NCBI RefSeq assembly: GCF_027595985.1
Contig: NC_073313.1
Span: 80,065,994-80,129,993, forward strand
Direction: 5' to 3'
DNA length: 64,000 bases
Origin: Sorex araneus
Lineage: Eukaryota; Chordata; Mammalia; Eulipotyphla; Soricidae
The position numbers and the translations under genes were made by a program. Shown piece after piece: positions 11,301 through 21,060 of the stretch. The notes below the pieces were generated by a model. That model was given only the letters and a program-made list of their open reading frames with translations, ran no database searches and was not told the origin of the DNA. The number at the start of each line of letters is the position of its first letter. The first letter of the stretch is position 1.

Positions 11301-11841
11301 TCCGTTAAAATTCCAATAACATTCTGACTTTAAATTATATTCATAAAGCTATAATAATCAAACTTGTGTGGACTAAAGATAGATTCTCATAACAGTGGAA
11401 AACAATTCAGAGCCCAGAAATGAAACTAGATTTATGGACAGTTACTATTACAAAGGAACCAAGTGCATGATAGAGTAAAGAATGTCTCTTTCAATAAATT
11501 GGGTAAGAAAACTGGATAATCATATGAAAAAATATGGAACCATACTCACACCATTCTCAAAAGTTTCCTCAATATTTATTACAGACCTTGAAATTAGATC
11601 ATAATCTATAAAATACATTTAAGAAAACATATACAAAGCTCTCCAGGATATGAACTTTATAGGAGTCTTCAATTACTTGATTCCAAAGACAAATATAACA
11701 AAAACAAAAACTAAATAAATGGGACTACATCAAATTAAAATGTTTTTTAATGCAAAAGAAATTCTAGCTAAATAAAAGACACCTTACTTAATGAGAAAAA
11801 AATATTTGCACCTAGCAAATCATATGAAGAAATAATATCAA

Positions 11842-12016
11842 GTTGCTGGAGTGATATTACAGGGAAGGCACTTGCCTTGTATGTGGCCAACCCAGGTTGG
11901 ATCCCCAACATTCTATATGGGCCCCTGAGCAACACCAGGAGTTATTTCTGAGTGCAGAGCTAGAAGAAACCCCTGAGCATCATTTGGTGTGGCTCAAAAA
12001 TCAAAAGCCATAAAAA
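11842..12016 (+). mobile_element. SINE-A
   Basis: Full-length diverged copy in the old L1 with target duplication GAAATAATATCAA (11829-11841) and GAACTAATATCAA (12017-12029). Confidence 0.85.
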
Positions 12017-12246
12017 GAACTAATATCAATATATATAAAAAGCTCACAAAGCTTAAAAATCAATAATCCCATTAAAATGGGAAGAGTATATGAACAGACA
12101 CTTTCTCCAGTAAGTCGGATGTCTGCTCAATAATCATATGATAAAGTACTCACCATCACTTATTATCAGGAGACTGCAAATCAAAACAATAAGATATCAT
12201 CTTACACCAGTGAGAATGGCATATATTTTTTAAATTTTTTTAAATT

Positions 12247-12722
12247 TTATAACAGAGTAGGAGACTAATATCCAAGAATAGTAGAAATAAGTATCAGTTG
12301 GTTGGCTTCATGGCTTGGAAGCTGGTCTCACATGCTGGGGGAAAAGGCAGCTCAGCTAGAGAAGGGAAGACCAAGTAAAATGTGGTTGGAGATCCCGCGC
12401 GGGAAGGGAGATGCGTGCTGAAAGTAGACTAGAGACTGAACACAATGGCCACTCAATACCCTTATTGCAAGCCACAACACCCAATTGGAGATAGAAAGAT
12501 CAAAAGGGAATAATACCCTGCCACAGAGGCAGGGTGGGGTGGGTGGGAGATGGGATTGGGGGGGTGGGAGGGATACTTGGTTTATTGGTGGTAGAGAATG
12601 GGCACTGGTGGAGGGATGTGTTTGCGAACATTGTATGAGGGAAAAACAAGCTCGAAAATGTGTGAATCTGTATCTGTACCCTCATGGTGATTCACTAATT
12701 AAAGAATAAAATTAATTATAAT
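12247..12722 (+). mobile_element. L1 3' UTR, sense, 5'-truncated
   Basis: Begins CAGAGTAGGAGACTAATATCC, which matches the 3' UTR start of the young L1 near 10003. It includes the G-rich tract at 12524-12575 and the end ACCCTCATGGTGATTCACTAAT plus A-rich tail. Confidence 0.85.
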
Positions 12723-12896
12723 TTTTTGGTTTTTGGGTCATACCTGGCGATGCACAGGGGTTATTCCTATTCCTGGCTCTGCACTCAGGAACAACTCCTG
12801 GCGGTGCTCAGGGGACCATATGGGATGTTGGGATTTGAACCCGGGTCGGCCGCGTGCAAGGCGTGCCCTACCCACTATGCTATCACTCCAGCCCCC
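12723..12896 (-). mobile_element. SINE-A, little diverged
   Basis: Antisense, full length, head CTATCACTCCAGCCCCC at the right with an intact B box (read as GGATTTGAACCCGGG). It sits between the two tail-to-tail L1 ends. Confidence 0.9.
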
Positions 12897-13144
12897 AATT
12901 AATTTTTTTTTATTTTATTGAATCACCATGAGATAGTTACAAGCTTTCATGTTTGGGTTACAATCTCACAATGATCAAACACCCATCCCTCCACCAGTGC
13001 CCATTCCCCACCACCAATATCCCGGGTATATCCCCCCTTTCCCATCCTCCCCCTGCCTCTATGGCAGACAGTATTCCCCATACTCTCTCTCTACTTTTGG
13101 GCATTATGGCTTGCAATACAGACACTGAGAGGTCATCATGTTTG
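12897..13144 (-). mobile_element. L1 3' end, antisense, 5'-truncated
   Basis: Poly-T, then TTGAATCACCATGAGATAGTTAC, AAACACCCATCCCTCCACCAG and TACTCTCTCTCTACTTTTGGGC, the standard shrew L1 3' UTR read in reverse. Confidence 0.85.
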
Positions 13145-14073
13145 GTGAGAATGGCATATATTAAAAAGACCGGAAATCAACAGTATTGGAAAGAATGCAC
13201 TGGGAAAAGAACCTTTATTTGCTATTGGTAGGATTGTCATCTGGTTCAGCATCTTTGAACACCGATATGGACATCTCTCCAAAATTAAGAACAGAAATTC
13301 CACATGACGCAGCCATTCTACTTCTTGGTACCTACTCCACCAATACACACACACACAACATGATTTTTTTTGAAAGATATATATGCATAGCTATGTTTAC
13401 TGAAGTACTGAAGCTCTCAATATAGTGGCTTGTATATGAAAACAACGAAAATGTCTAACAAGTCGAATCAGTCTAAGGAGAGGGATAAACGTAGAATGAT
13501 TGCACTCATTTGCGGGATATAAGAAAAAAACATAATATGTGAATAATACCCAAAGACGGTTGAAACAAATCCCAGGAGGACTGGTCCATGGTAGGAAGCT
13601 TGCCACAAAGGGAGAAGGGCAGTTCAATCAGAACAGAGAAGGGAACACTCTGACAATGATAGTTAGAATTGATCACTATGGACAAAAACTGAGCTAAAAA
13701 GGAGGTGAAGTGATCTGCAGGATACCTTTTCAGTAGCAGTATTGCAAACCACAGTGCCTAAAAGGAAAAAAAAAACAGAGAGAAGAAAAGTCTCTGTCAT
13801 AGAGGCAGGCAGGCAGTAGGGGGCATTAGTGACTAGTGGCAGGAACTGTGTACTGGTGAAGTGATGGATAGGTGTTAGAACATGTATGACTGAAATTCAA
13901 TCATGAACAACTTTGTAATTGTGTATCTCACAGTGATTCAATACAAAAATGAAATAATGTAAAATAAACTGCCTAACAATATTACCTAAACTATAATTAA
14001 AAAGTTGTCATTTCTGTTTTATAAAGGACTGCATATAAACAACTGTAAAAACATCAGTAATAGTAGCGACATT

Positions 14074-14234
14074 AGGACCAGAGTGATAGTACATGTGTAG
14101 GGTACTTGTCCTGTACGTAGCTGATATGGGTTCGATTCCTGGCGCCTTTTATAATCTCTTGAGTCTGCCAGAAGTGAGCAAAGAGCCAGGAGTAAGCCCT
14201 TAGCACTGCTAGGTGTGGCCCCAAAACCAAAACA
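14074..14234 (+). mobile_element. SINE-A, diverged
   Basis: Head AGGACCAGAGTGATAGTACA and B box GGGTTCGATTCC are well kept. Part of the body is replaced, and the tail ends in CCCCAAAACCAAAACAACAG. Confidence 0.75.
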
Positions 14235-14555
14235 ACAGCACCAATACAACCAAAAAATTCTTAGGATTGAAATGAGAATGCAATTTCAGCATAATAATAT
14301 TCCAAGTGATGGGATCCCAGTAAAGGAATACCAGCTATATTTTGCTGCTAATCTATGGCGAGCCCAGGCCACTATCATCGAGTTGGCCCTTCTATGATAT
14401 AGGAAGTGACTACATTCCTCTATTGATTTTAGGCAACTCCTCTTCCCCACACCTGGTAAGTGGGGCAATGGCAAAGGCTCTAGAACCTACCAACAATGGC
14501 AACTTTCTTCCTCCAGAGGTCAGCAGAACCCTTTCTTCCGATACATAGCATGGCA
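14235..14555. other. Intergenic, nothing recognised
   Basis: Short open frames on both strands; no domain or repeat recognised. Confidence 0.4.
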
Positions 14556-14759
14556 GAAAACTTTTCACTCCCATGAGAAGCATTAATAGGGAGAGACAGA
14601 GAGAGGAAAAGTGCATGCCATGGACGTGGCGGATGGGGGTAGGGAGGGGGAACTGAGGACATTGGCGGTGGGAAACGTGCACTGGTGAAGGGACGGGTGT
14701 TGGAACATTTTATGACTAAAACCCAATCATGAGCAACTCTGTAACTGTATCTCACTGTG
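14556..14759 (+). mobile_element. L1 3' end fragment
   Basis: Includes the G-rich tract (14630-14655), GTGCACTGGTGAAGGGACGGG and CTGTAACTGTATCTCACTGTGA. It has no A tail of its own because SINE-B starts at the end of the L1 sequence. Confidence 0.75.
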
Positions 14760-14964
14760 ATGGAGCGATAGCACAGCGGGTAGGGCGTTTGCGTTGCAAG
14801 CGGCCAACCCGGGTTCGATTCCTCTGTCCCTCTCGGAGAGTCTGGCAAGCTACCTGTGGCGTATTCAATATGCCAAAAACAATAACAACAAGTCTCACAA
14901 TGGAGACGTTACTGCCCGCTCGAGCAAATTGATGAACAACTACAGTGCTACAGACAGTGCTACA
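14760..14964 (+). mobile_element. SINE-B, internally shortened
   Basis: Very well preserved tRNA head (TGGAGCGATAGCACAGCGGG, GGGTTCGATTCC). The RTE 5' UTR core is shortened (CTCGGAGAGTCTGGCAAGCT joined to CTGTGGCGTATTC). RTE 3' end CAATGGAGACGTTACTG with tail TACAGTGCTACAGACAGTGC. It lacks about 45 bp of the core present in the 61.1-kb copy. Confidence 0.86.
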
Positions 14965-15035
14965 ATAAATTTTAAAAAATAGGGAAGGTGTGATTTTAAA
15001 AACAGTGAAAATTAATATACAGAAACCCTGCTTAA

Positions 15036-15173
15036 GGGCCAAAGCAATAGTATAGTGGGTGGGGCACTTGCCTTGCATGTAGCTGACCCAGTTCTGATCC
15101 CTACCACTCTATAAGGTCCCCTGAGCACCGCCAGGAGAGATTCCTGAGCACTGAGATATGTGGCCAAAAAAAT
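15036..15173 (+). mobile_element. SINE-A
   Basis: Sense copy with target duplication CCCTGCTTAA (15026-15035) and CCCTCCTTAA (15174-15183). The second half of the body is shortened. Confidence 0.82.
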
Positions 15174-15183
15174 CCCTCCTTAA

Positions 15184-15689
15184 ATGAGTCTAGAAGACTA
15201 AAGGGGAGTCTCCACACATTCACAATCATTGAACTATAGGACCCAACATGCCTTGCATCTTCATGGAAAAGTGATTTGCTTTCCTTGCCCCAGAAGAAGG
15301 GCACATCTTCATCCAGCAACGCCTCTGAAAGCTATATACAGAGGTGTTATTAGCCTTGGATTACGGAAAGTGCATGTGTGTCTCTCCCTGAGGCCACAGT
15401 TTTCAAATTACTTTTTTGCTGTCATTTTTAAACAAATCCATTTTCCTGGTAGACTGATGATTTTTTGTTCGAGGTTAACATAAGCATTCCAATATAGCAC
15501 CACAAAATCTCTGAAAATCCTGCCATTACAACCACAGACCACAAGAGTGGGCAGGATATGCATGCCAAACTTAAACAGCACTGCCTGCTAAACTAAAACA
15601 TTTAAATAAGACCCAGTGGCTTCCATCATAATACTCAAAACGTCTGGGAGACTATTTTTAAAGCCCCTTACACAAAGAACCAGGAAGGG
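15184..15689. other. Unique-looking DNA, no gene recognised
   Basis: Open frames of 72-84 codons exist on both strands but have no recognisable domain. Confidence 0.4.
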
Positions 15690-15800
15690 AGTCCAGGAGA
15701 CAGCACAGTGGTTAGGGTTTCCAAACTCCGCTTAATTCCCAGCACTACAAGACATCTTCAGCATCATTGGGTGTGGCTCCTGGTCATCCCTGGCACCGAA
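15690..15800 (+). mobile_element. SINE-A remnant (probable)
   Basis: GTCCAGGAGACAGCACAGTGG resembles the head, and AATTCCCAGCACTACAAGAC with GGGTGTGGCTC resembles body and tail. Heavily degraded. Confidence 0.45.
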
Positions 15801-16420
15801 GGCCTAAGCCACACCCCATCATTGGGCCCTCGAATTACCAGTGGGATACTTGACTCCAGAAAGCAAAGGAGTAGGGTTTCGCTCTAGCGAAGTAGGGAAG
15901 AAAGAGGCACAGACTCAAAGAAGGCATTTATAGCTTCACTTTCTCCTCGTCTACTCACATCACCCAGCGAAGTACCTCAGAAAAATATCTAGAGATGATG
16001 AGAAAGAGCTCTGAGATCAGGACAATACAGACCTCCAGACTCACCAGCTCCAGGAGGTGGCTATCAAATCACACCTGGGTTTCCTTTGTTCAGTGCCATG
16101 TGGGAAATGATTCATGCCACCCGATTTCTTGGAATGCCACAGAAGCCAGGTTAGAGCTAGGAATTTCTCTTTGCAAGAAAGGAAAGTCAGTCTCAATTAT
16201 TGAGTTATTGTTATAGTGGGCAGGCGGGCACAGTTCCTTCTACAGTTAAAATTGAAGGCAAGGGGCAGATGTCAAATGGTCCATTCGGAAAAGATTTTAA
16301 GAGAAAAGAAAGGAAGAGAAAAGAAGGCAATGAAGCTCTGGGCAAGTTCTTTTTAAGAATGATTGCCCTACCAGGAATTTTGCTCCATATTGGTGCTGCC
16401 CAGAGACGCAAGCAGGGTTG
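15801..16420. other. Unique-looking DNA, no gene recognised
   Basis: A 98-codon open frame at 16200-16496 has no recognisable domain and overlaps the RTE derivative, so it is not called. Confidence 0.4.
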
Positions 16421-16780
16421 TGTTTGTCAGTGTGCAGATCGTTACAACATGCCAGTTGACCAAAAGCTTATATTTGGTAGACTGGGAACCCTGTAAAGGT
16501 GATTAGAGGCCGCCCCAAAAGCCTTCATCCCTCATGGAGAGCCCGGCAAGCTACTGAGAGTATCCCGCCTGCACGGCAGAGCCTGGCAAGATACCCGTGC
16601 AGTACTTGATATGCCAAAAACAGTAACAACAGCGGTCCTCATTCCCCTGACCCTGAAAGAGCCCCCAATATACCATCGGACTATACTAGCACACGACAGG
16701 GACGAATGGAGACGTTACTGGCACCCGTTCAAGCAAATTGGTGAACAATGGGATGACAGTGACAGTGACAGTGACAGTTG
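16421..16780 (+). mobile_element. Internally deleted RTE derivative (no tRNA head)
   Basis: From about 16486 it aligns with the 5' UTR of the RTE at 56030-56180 (GGTGATTAGAGGCCGCCCC versus GGTGACTGGAGACTGCCC; then GAGAGCCCGGCAAGCTACTG and GATATGCCAAAAACAGTAAC). At about 16650 it jumps to the RTE 3' end, including ORF tail sequence (CATCGGACTATACTAGCACA, CGACAGGGACGAATGGAGAC), and ends in a GACAGT repeat (16755-16778). The left limit is approximate. The join keeps about 30 bp more of the 3' end than SINE-B does. Confidence 0.75.
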
Positions 16781-17132
16781 TAAGCCTGCTTCATGAGCTG
16801 GGGAGAAGGCAGCTGGAATATAGAAGGGACCACTAAGTCAATGATGGTTGGAGGGATCGATCGAGATCAGAGATGTGTGCTGAGAGCAGATAAAGGACCA
16901 AACATGATAGCCTCTCTGTATCTGTATTGAAAAACATAATGCCCCAAAGTAGAGAGAGAATTTGGGGGAAATTGTCTGCCACAGAGGCAGGGGGAGGGTT
17001 GGGATGGGGCAAATGTGGGACATTGGTGGTGGAAAATATGCACTGGTGGAGAGATGGGTGTTCGATTATTGTATGACTGAAACTCAAACATGAAAGCTTT
17101 GTAACTGTATCTCACGGTGATAAAAGTAAACT
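16781..17132 (+). mobile_element. L1 3' UTR, sense, 5'-truncated
   Basis: Contains GAGCTGGGGAGAAGGCAGCT, ACCACTAAGTCAATGATGGTTGG, a G-rich tract (16988-17005) and the end TGTAACTGTATCTCACGGTGAT. Its left end abuts the RTE derivative tail. Confidence 0.82.
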
Positions 17133-17673
17133 TTTTTGAAAAAAGAGAATAATTGCTCTAAAGTTTTTCTTTTGATATTCTTCCTGTGGTCTTTGTTGCA
17201 GATGTGGAGCCTCTCTTCCCAAGGGGATCCAGCTGCCTTTCCATTCTGGGAACCTCCTTGCTCTGGGCCTGGAATACTGCCTCTCAATGGTTTTCCTGTT
17301 CCTGAGATGGGTCATTTGTCTCAAAGTCTTTCATGCTTTCTGACTGGTTTCAGATGATGTTTTGCCCAATATACGTCACCTGGGGTCCCTATCTCTCTGC
17401 AACATAAAATATACAAATACAAGGAAGAATTTCTGAAATTTTCCTTCTATTTCTCTGAGGAGCACCATGAGTTGTATAAGCATACAAGTTCTAAATCGAG
17501 TGCATATAAGTTTAATTTGAACCCCCCAATCAGTCATGATCCCTTATAAAATTCCATTATTTGAGCTAATTTAAAGCTACAACACCCTTTGAATGAAAGA
17601 GAGGCTAGATCACAGATGTCTACTGGCTTTTCCCATGACCTTTGACTAGGATATTGTTAATCAGGAAAAAGGA
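17133..17673. other. Unique-looking DNA, no gene recognised
   Basis: Overlapping short frames at 17136-17357 look CT-rich and have no domain signature. Confidence 0.4.
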
Positions 17674-17675
17674 AA

Positions 17676-17828
17676 TACAGTGATAGAACAATGGCTTGCC
17701 TTACACATGGCTGACCTAGGTTTAATCCCAGCAACCCATATGCTTCCCAGAGCCCATCAGAAGTGAACCCTGAGCAAAGAGTCAAGAGTATTCCCTGAAC
17801 ACCACTAGGGATGACCTAAAAACAAAAA
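17676..17828 (+). mobile_element. SINE-A, diverged
   Basis: Head CAGTGATAGAACAATGGCTTGCC, B box GGTTTAATCCC, tail GGATGACCTAAAAACAAAAAAATG. Confidence 0.7.
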
Positions 17829-18180
17829 AATGAAATAGACTTTCAGGGAATATTGAACAGTGTTTCTGTACTGACACTGATTCAAAGAAACCTAGTTACT
17901 GCTGTCATCCACCAGTCAAAGTAAGAGGCTTACGGTGGTCAGGGGATTGATGGAGTTTTACCTTTCGACCAGATCACAGTGGGTCCATCAAGTCCCCATA
18001 TCATCCTGTTTCCCAGTTCCAGAATATGCAATTGGAATAGAAATGTCGAGTAACTGGCCGAATTCCTGGACTGGTTCCCTGAGCTGTGAAATGATGACTA
18101 TTAGGTAGGAAGGACAACATGAAAGTCACTATAACTAGTCACTTCCTCTATCTCAGAAAAATAGTTAAGTCCAAAGCAGC
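17829..18180. other. Intergenic, nothing recognised
   Basis: No repeat or coding signature seen. Confidence 0.4.
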
Positions 18181-18800
18181 ATCACTTTTCTGGAAGCCTT
18201 TCAGACATTACTGCCATCATCATTCATCAATGGTGAGTCCTACCACATCTCCATTCAACTCGTGTATTTGGACTATACAGAAGAGAAATGGATTTTTATC
18301 ATATCACGTTCTTTGCAGTATTATTCACAAACCCCAAGATTTAGAGACAACTTAAGTGCTCCCTGGCAGATGAATGAATAAGAAAAATGTGATATATATA
18401 CGTGTGAGTATATATACATACATATATATATATATAGGAATACTATTCAGTCATAAAAGATGAAATACTGCCATTTGTAAAAATGTGGAAGGACCTAGAT
18501 AGAATTATGCTAAGTGAAGTCAGATGGAGAGAAAATAACACCATATGGATACACTCATATGTGGAAATTACACATAACAAAACTGATGAGCAAACCAAGT
18601 CTTAGACTATAAGAACAAAATAGCAGTTATGAGGAGGGGGAAGGTTGTAAATTTGGTTAAAAGGACTCAATTGTAAGGTGAATTATGAAAGCCAGACTTC
18701 GGGTGACACTTTATAATGTAGATATAATATAGATTTTTGATTTATACAATGCCATATGTCTGAAAAAGATAAAATGTTATAAAGAAAAGTTACTTTAGTT
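18181..18800 (+). mobile_element. Ancient L1 (L1M-type) 3' portion
   Basis: Sense-oriented decayed ORF2 end and 3' UTR. GGAATACTATTCAGTCATAAAAGATGAAAT, GGACCTAGATAGAATTATGC and TAAGTGAAGTCAGATGGAG correspond to the YYSAIKDE...LSEVR region shared by old eutherian L1s. A TA/CA simple repeat (18393-18437) interrupts it. Confidence 0.8.
18393..18437. repeat. TA-rich simple repeat
   Basis: Alternating TATATATACG, TATATATACATACA and TATATATATATA tracts inside the ancient L1. Confidence 0.85.
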
Positions 18801-20007
18801 AAAAAGTATTTTAAAAAGTTGTTGTCTTGAAGAGTGACAGTAGTTTATTATAAAGTTGACCAGATGGAGATTCTATCTACAGCTATTCCCAATGTGGCTT
18901 CATCACTCGAACAAATTAACACATCCCATATATCTAATATGCAGCTGCTAAGCTGAGAAATGTTTTTCTTGTCCCATAACTATGAGAAAAGATCACTGAG
19001 GCACTTGGCTTTTAGCTGGTAAGGCCGGCAACACATATTCCCAGTCCTACTGCAGAAGAAGGGATGCATTTCTTCAGGCCTATGTCACAATTTAGTTCAT
19101 GAAGATCTTGCTCAACTTACTCTCTTACAAGAGATCAAATTGGCCTATTAAAATTGATGATAAGCTGGTTTGGCCAAGTCGACAAGAAGTAACATTCACT
19201 GGTTTCATTCATTTTGAAACTCAGTGACTCTGGGGTGATTTTCCAAGGCAAAGTTTCTTCAGAAAGCACTTCTGCTTCCAGCCCTTCGTGATTTAGGACC
19301 CAACTACTTGGTAAAGATAAGGGGTCCCCTGAGGGCTTCCCGGAGGGAGCAGTGGCCTCTAGGAAACTGAATCCACAGAACTTCAAGTGGGAGGTCTCCA
19401 CAGAGGAGCCTTTCATTCAGGGGCAGCTCCTGGTTCTGGTGGCAGGAACTGTCAACTTTTTACAGCCGACGTAAACGCTGTCAAGACCACTTTGGCCTGA
19501 AATTAGCTTCGATCGCCAATGAGGACACCTGGGTCCCCATATAGAATGAACAACTTCTGGTGTGTGCATGCCAGGCTCCAGTCCCATGAGGCCAACTCAA
19601 CCTGCACGGAGTTGTCTGCTGCATCTTAGTCCTTGTCGCAAAGGACCATACAGATTGTCTGTCCGTTTTGCTTCCATCAGGAGGCACAATCACTGCAGCT
19701 CTCTCCTCTCTAGGGCCCTACACAGGACTAGGTCCTAGTGCCACATAGCAGCAAGTACCAGCACTAAAGAGAAGCAGCAGTGCTAGCTTGAAGTCATTGT
19801 GAGATTCTAAATGACAACATCGCGGCTGGCCTTGCTACAACTAATGGGCGCACTACACACAGAGGAAAAATTTACTCCAGGGCTGGGGCCTGTAGGGAAC
19901 GGGAGGAGTTGCTTGAAGCTAGAAACTTAGAGACCATCTGGGGTCGGCTTCAAAAGGGAACGTTTTAGGTCACTAACTCGAAAATCTGGATTCTTTGTTT
20001 TGCTTCG
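18801..20007. other. Upstream flank of the ZNF449 promoter, no gene recognised
   Basis: 1.2 kb without SINE or L1. A 93-codon open frame on the minus strand (19135-19416) and others up to 73 codons have no recognisable domain. The low repeat content suggests this may be old unique sequence. Confidence 0.4.
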
Positions 20008-20114
20008 GGTTTTTTTTTTTTGGTGGGAGGGGGTTGTGGGTGGGGCAGTGGGCCATATGGGGCGCCGGAAATCCAAGCCGCACGCAAGGCCTGCTGTACC
20101 ATCTCCATCCCCCA
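20008..20114 (-). mobile_element. SINE-A remnant beside the promoter
   Basis: Poly-T, GGGCCATATGGGGCGCCGG, AAGCCGCACGCAAGGCCTGCTGTACC and ATCTCCATCCCCC match the antisense body and head. Part of the body is lost. Confidence 0.7.
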
Positions 20115-20375
20115 AAACCCAGGTTTTGAAGAGAAAAACGCCAAGAACTGTGGCCGGGGCTATAATCCCCTAATAAAGCATATCAGAGGGCCAGCGTCTG
20201 AGCTCCTATGAGATCACTGTTGGGTCGTGGGTGTGCATCGGAGGTGGCGGCCAGAAAGCTGAATTATTACCAAGCTCTCCCCAGAATTTTTTTTTTTCCC
20301 CATCCAGAGAGCTTTAGAAACATCCCGCTGCGAGAAGAGCCCGAACGGCGGGTCCCACCCACTGCTCTCGAGCTG

Positions 20376-20413
20376 ATTGGACAGAGCCGCGTTGGGAACA
20401 CGCCCCACCCAAT
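20376..20413. promoter_or_regulatory. Pair of CCAAT boxes (NF-Y type)
   Basis: ATTGG (inverted CCAAT) at 20376-20380, in the good context CTGATTGGACAG, and CCAAT at 20409-20413. The 33-bp spacing is in the usual range for paired NF-Y sites in TATA-less promoters. Site identity is inferred from the motif only. Confidence 0.55.
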
Positions 20414-20439
20414 CCCGCGGGACCAAAAGGCACTTAAAA

Positions 20440-20448
20440 GCGGAAGTG
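20440..20448 (+). promoter_or_regulatory. ETS-family motif
   Basis: GCGGAAGTG matches the CCGGAAGTG core used by GABPA and ELK factors except at one flanking base, 27 bp after the second CCAAT box. Confidence 0.45.
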
Positions 20449-20556
20449 GGCTCGCTTCCTCGGCGGCCGGGCCCTGGAGGAGCGCGAGCAAAGCCGCGGC
20501 CCCTCCCACGTCAGCAAGCTGTAGGGAGCTGGCCGCGGGGCGCCTGCCGCGGGGCC

Positions 20557-20574
20557 TGCCGGGAGCTGTAGTCC
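20557..20574 (+). promoter_or_regulatory. ZNF143/THAP11-type motif
   Basis: TGCCGGGAGCTGTAGTCC closely resembles the TGCTGGGAGTTGTAGTCC motif found near start sites of many housekeeping promoters. CACGTCAGC at 20508, upstream, is a CRE half-site. Confidence 0.5.
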
Positions 20575-20830
20575 GCGGCGCCGGGGCACGCCTGCGCCCT
20601 GGCCGCTTGCAGCGGGTGAAAGCTGAGGAGCCGCGGGCGCTGAGGCGGGGAGTGCCGGCGCGGCCAGAGGGCGTGGCTGTCTCCGCGGCGCGGGTAGCGG
20701 GGCTCTGGTCGCCCGCTCGGGCTGCGCGGACTGGCTGCCTGCCGTCGGGCTTGGCGGAGGGCGTGGTGCGCTTTGCCGAGCCGCGGGCCCCTGTCCGGCC
20801 AGGGTTCCAGCCGCCGCGCGTCGCAACTCG
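20560..20830 (+). other. ZNF449: Probable non-coding exon 1 of ZNF449 (limits uncertain)
   Basis: The coding start is in the next exon, so a 5' UTR exon must lie in the CpG island. A candidate donor is CTCG|GTAGGG at 20831; an alternative is AGCGG|GTGAAAG at 20616. The start is a guess from motif positions. Confidence 0.3.
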
Positions 20831-21060
20831 GTAGGGCCTGCTCCGGGGTCCCGGGCGGGGGAGGGGATGGGAGCGCCCCTCCCGGCGGCGAGACATCCTC
20901 GGCGGGGAGCTCGCGGGAGGCCCGGGGGGCGAGGGGGGGAGGGGAGACGCGGCCGCTCCGCCGGGTCCGATGGAAAAATGGGCTTTTCGACGTCTCAGGG
21001 GCTTGGCTCCCCCGTGATTTTCCCGGGGGGCTCCTCATTTCTCACGCCTTAAAAAAAAAA

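Larger units (their letters stand above)
12228..13144. mobile_element. Composite insertion: antisense L1 3' end whose poly(T) holds a sense L1 3' end and a SINE
   Basis: The stack is flanked by an exact 18-bp duplication GTGAGAATGGCATATATT (12210-12227 and 13145-13162). The left TSD abuts T-rich DNA (12228-12246) that looks like the tail of the antisense L1 3' end at 12897-13144. Between these lie a sense L1 3' end (12247-12722) and an antisense SINE-A (12723-12896). The order inferred is antisense L1 first, then sense L1, then SINE. Confidence 0.75.
8100..13968 (+). mobile_element. Old L1, split by nested insertions
   Basis: Pieces in order: possible 5' region (8100-8490), ORF2 endonuclease start (8492-8860), an internal deletion into the RT region (about 9000-9078, DAEKTFDRS), RT palm with FADDM (near 10931), downstream ORF2 (to 12227), ORF2 C-terminus (13145-13430) and 3' UTR with A-rich end (13430-13968). 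Interruptions are a younger L1 (9079-10457), SINEs (10553 and 11842) and an L1/SINE stack (12228-13144). Every coding piece is broken. Confidence 0.78.
20300..21060 (+). promoter_or_regulatory. ZNF449: CpG-island promoter of ZNF449
   Basis: Abrupt change from AT-rich DNA to very GC- and CpG-rich sequence, the only such island in the window. It lies 2.4 kb upstream of the first coding exon on the same strand. There is no convincing TATA box; CTTAAAAG at 20432 is a weak candidate. Two CCAAT boxes, an ETS site, a CRE half-site and a ZNF143/THAP11-like motif cluster within about 200 bp, so transcription probably starts within roughly 20450-20600. The island could be bidirectional, but no minus-strand gene is visible. 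Confidence 0.8.

Noticed and set aside
19135-19693. Minus-strand frames of 93 and 70 codons upstream of the promoter
   Set aside because: No recognisable domain, start context or splice structure; could be a neighbouring gene's exon, but nothing supports it.
20208-21038. Long open frames on both strands in the CpG island (up to 209 codons)
   Set aside because: GC-rich DNA has few stop codons; products are Arg/Pro/Ala-rich with no domain, and the known start of ZNF449 is in the next exon.
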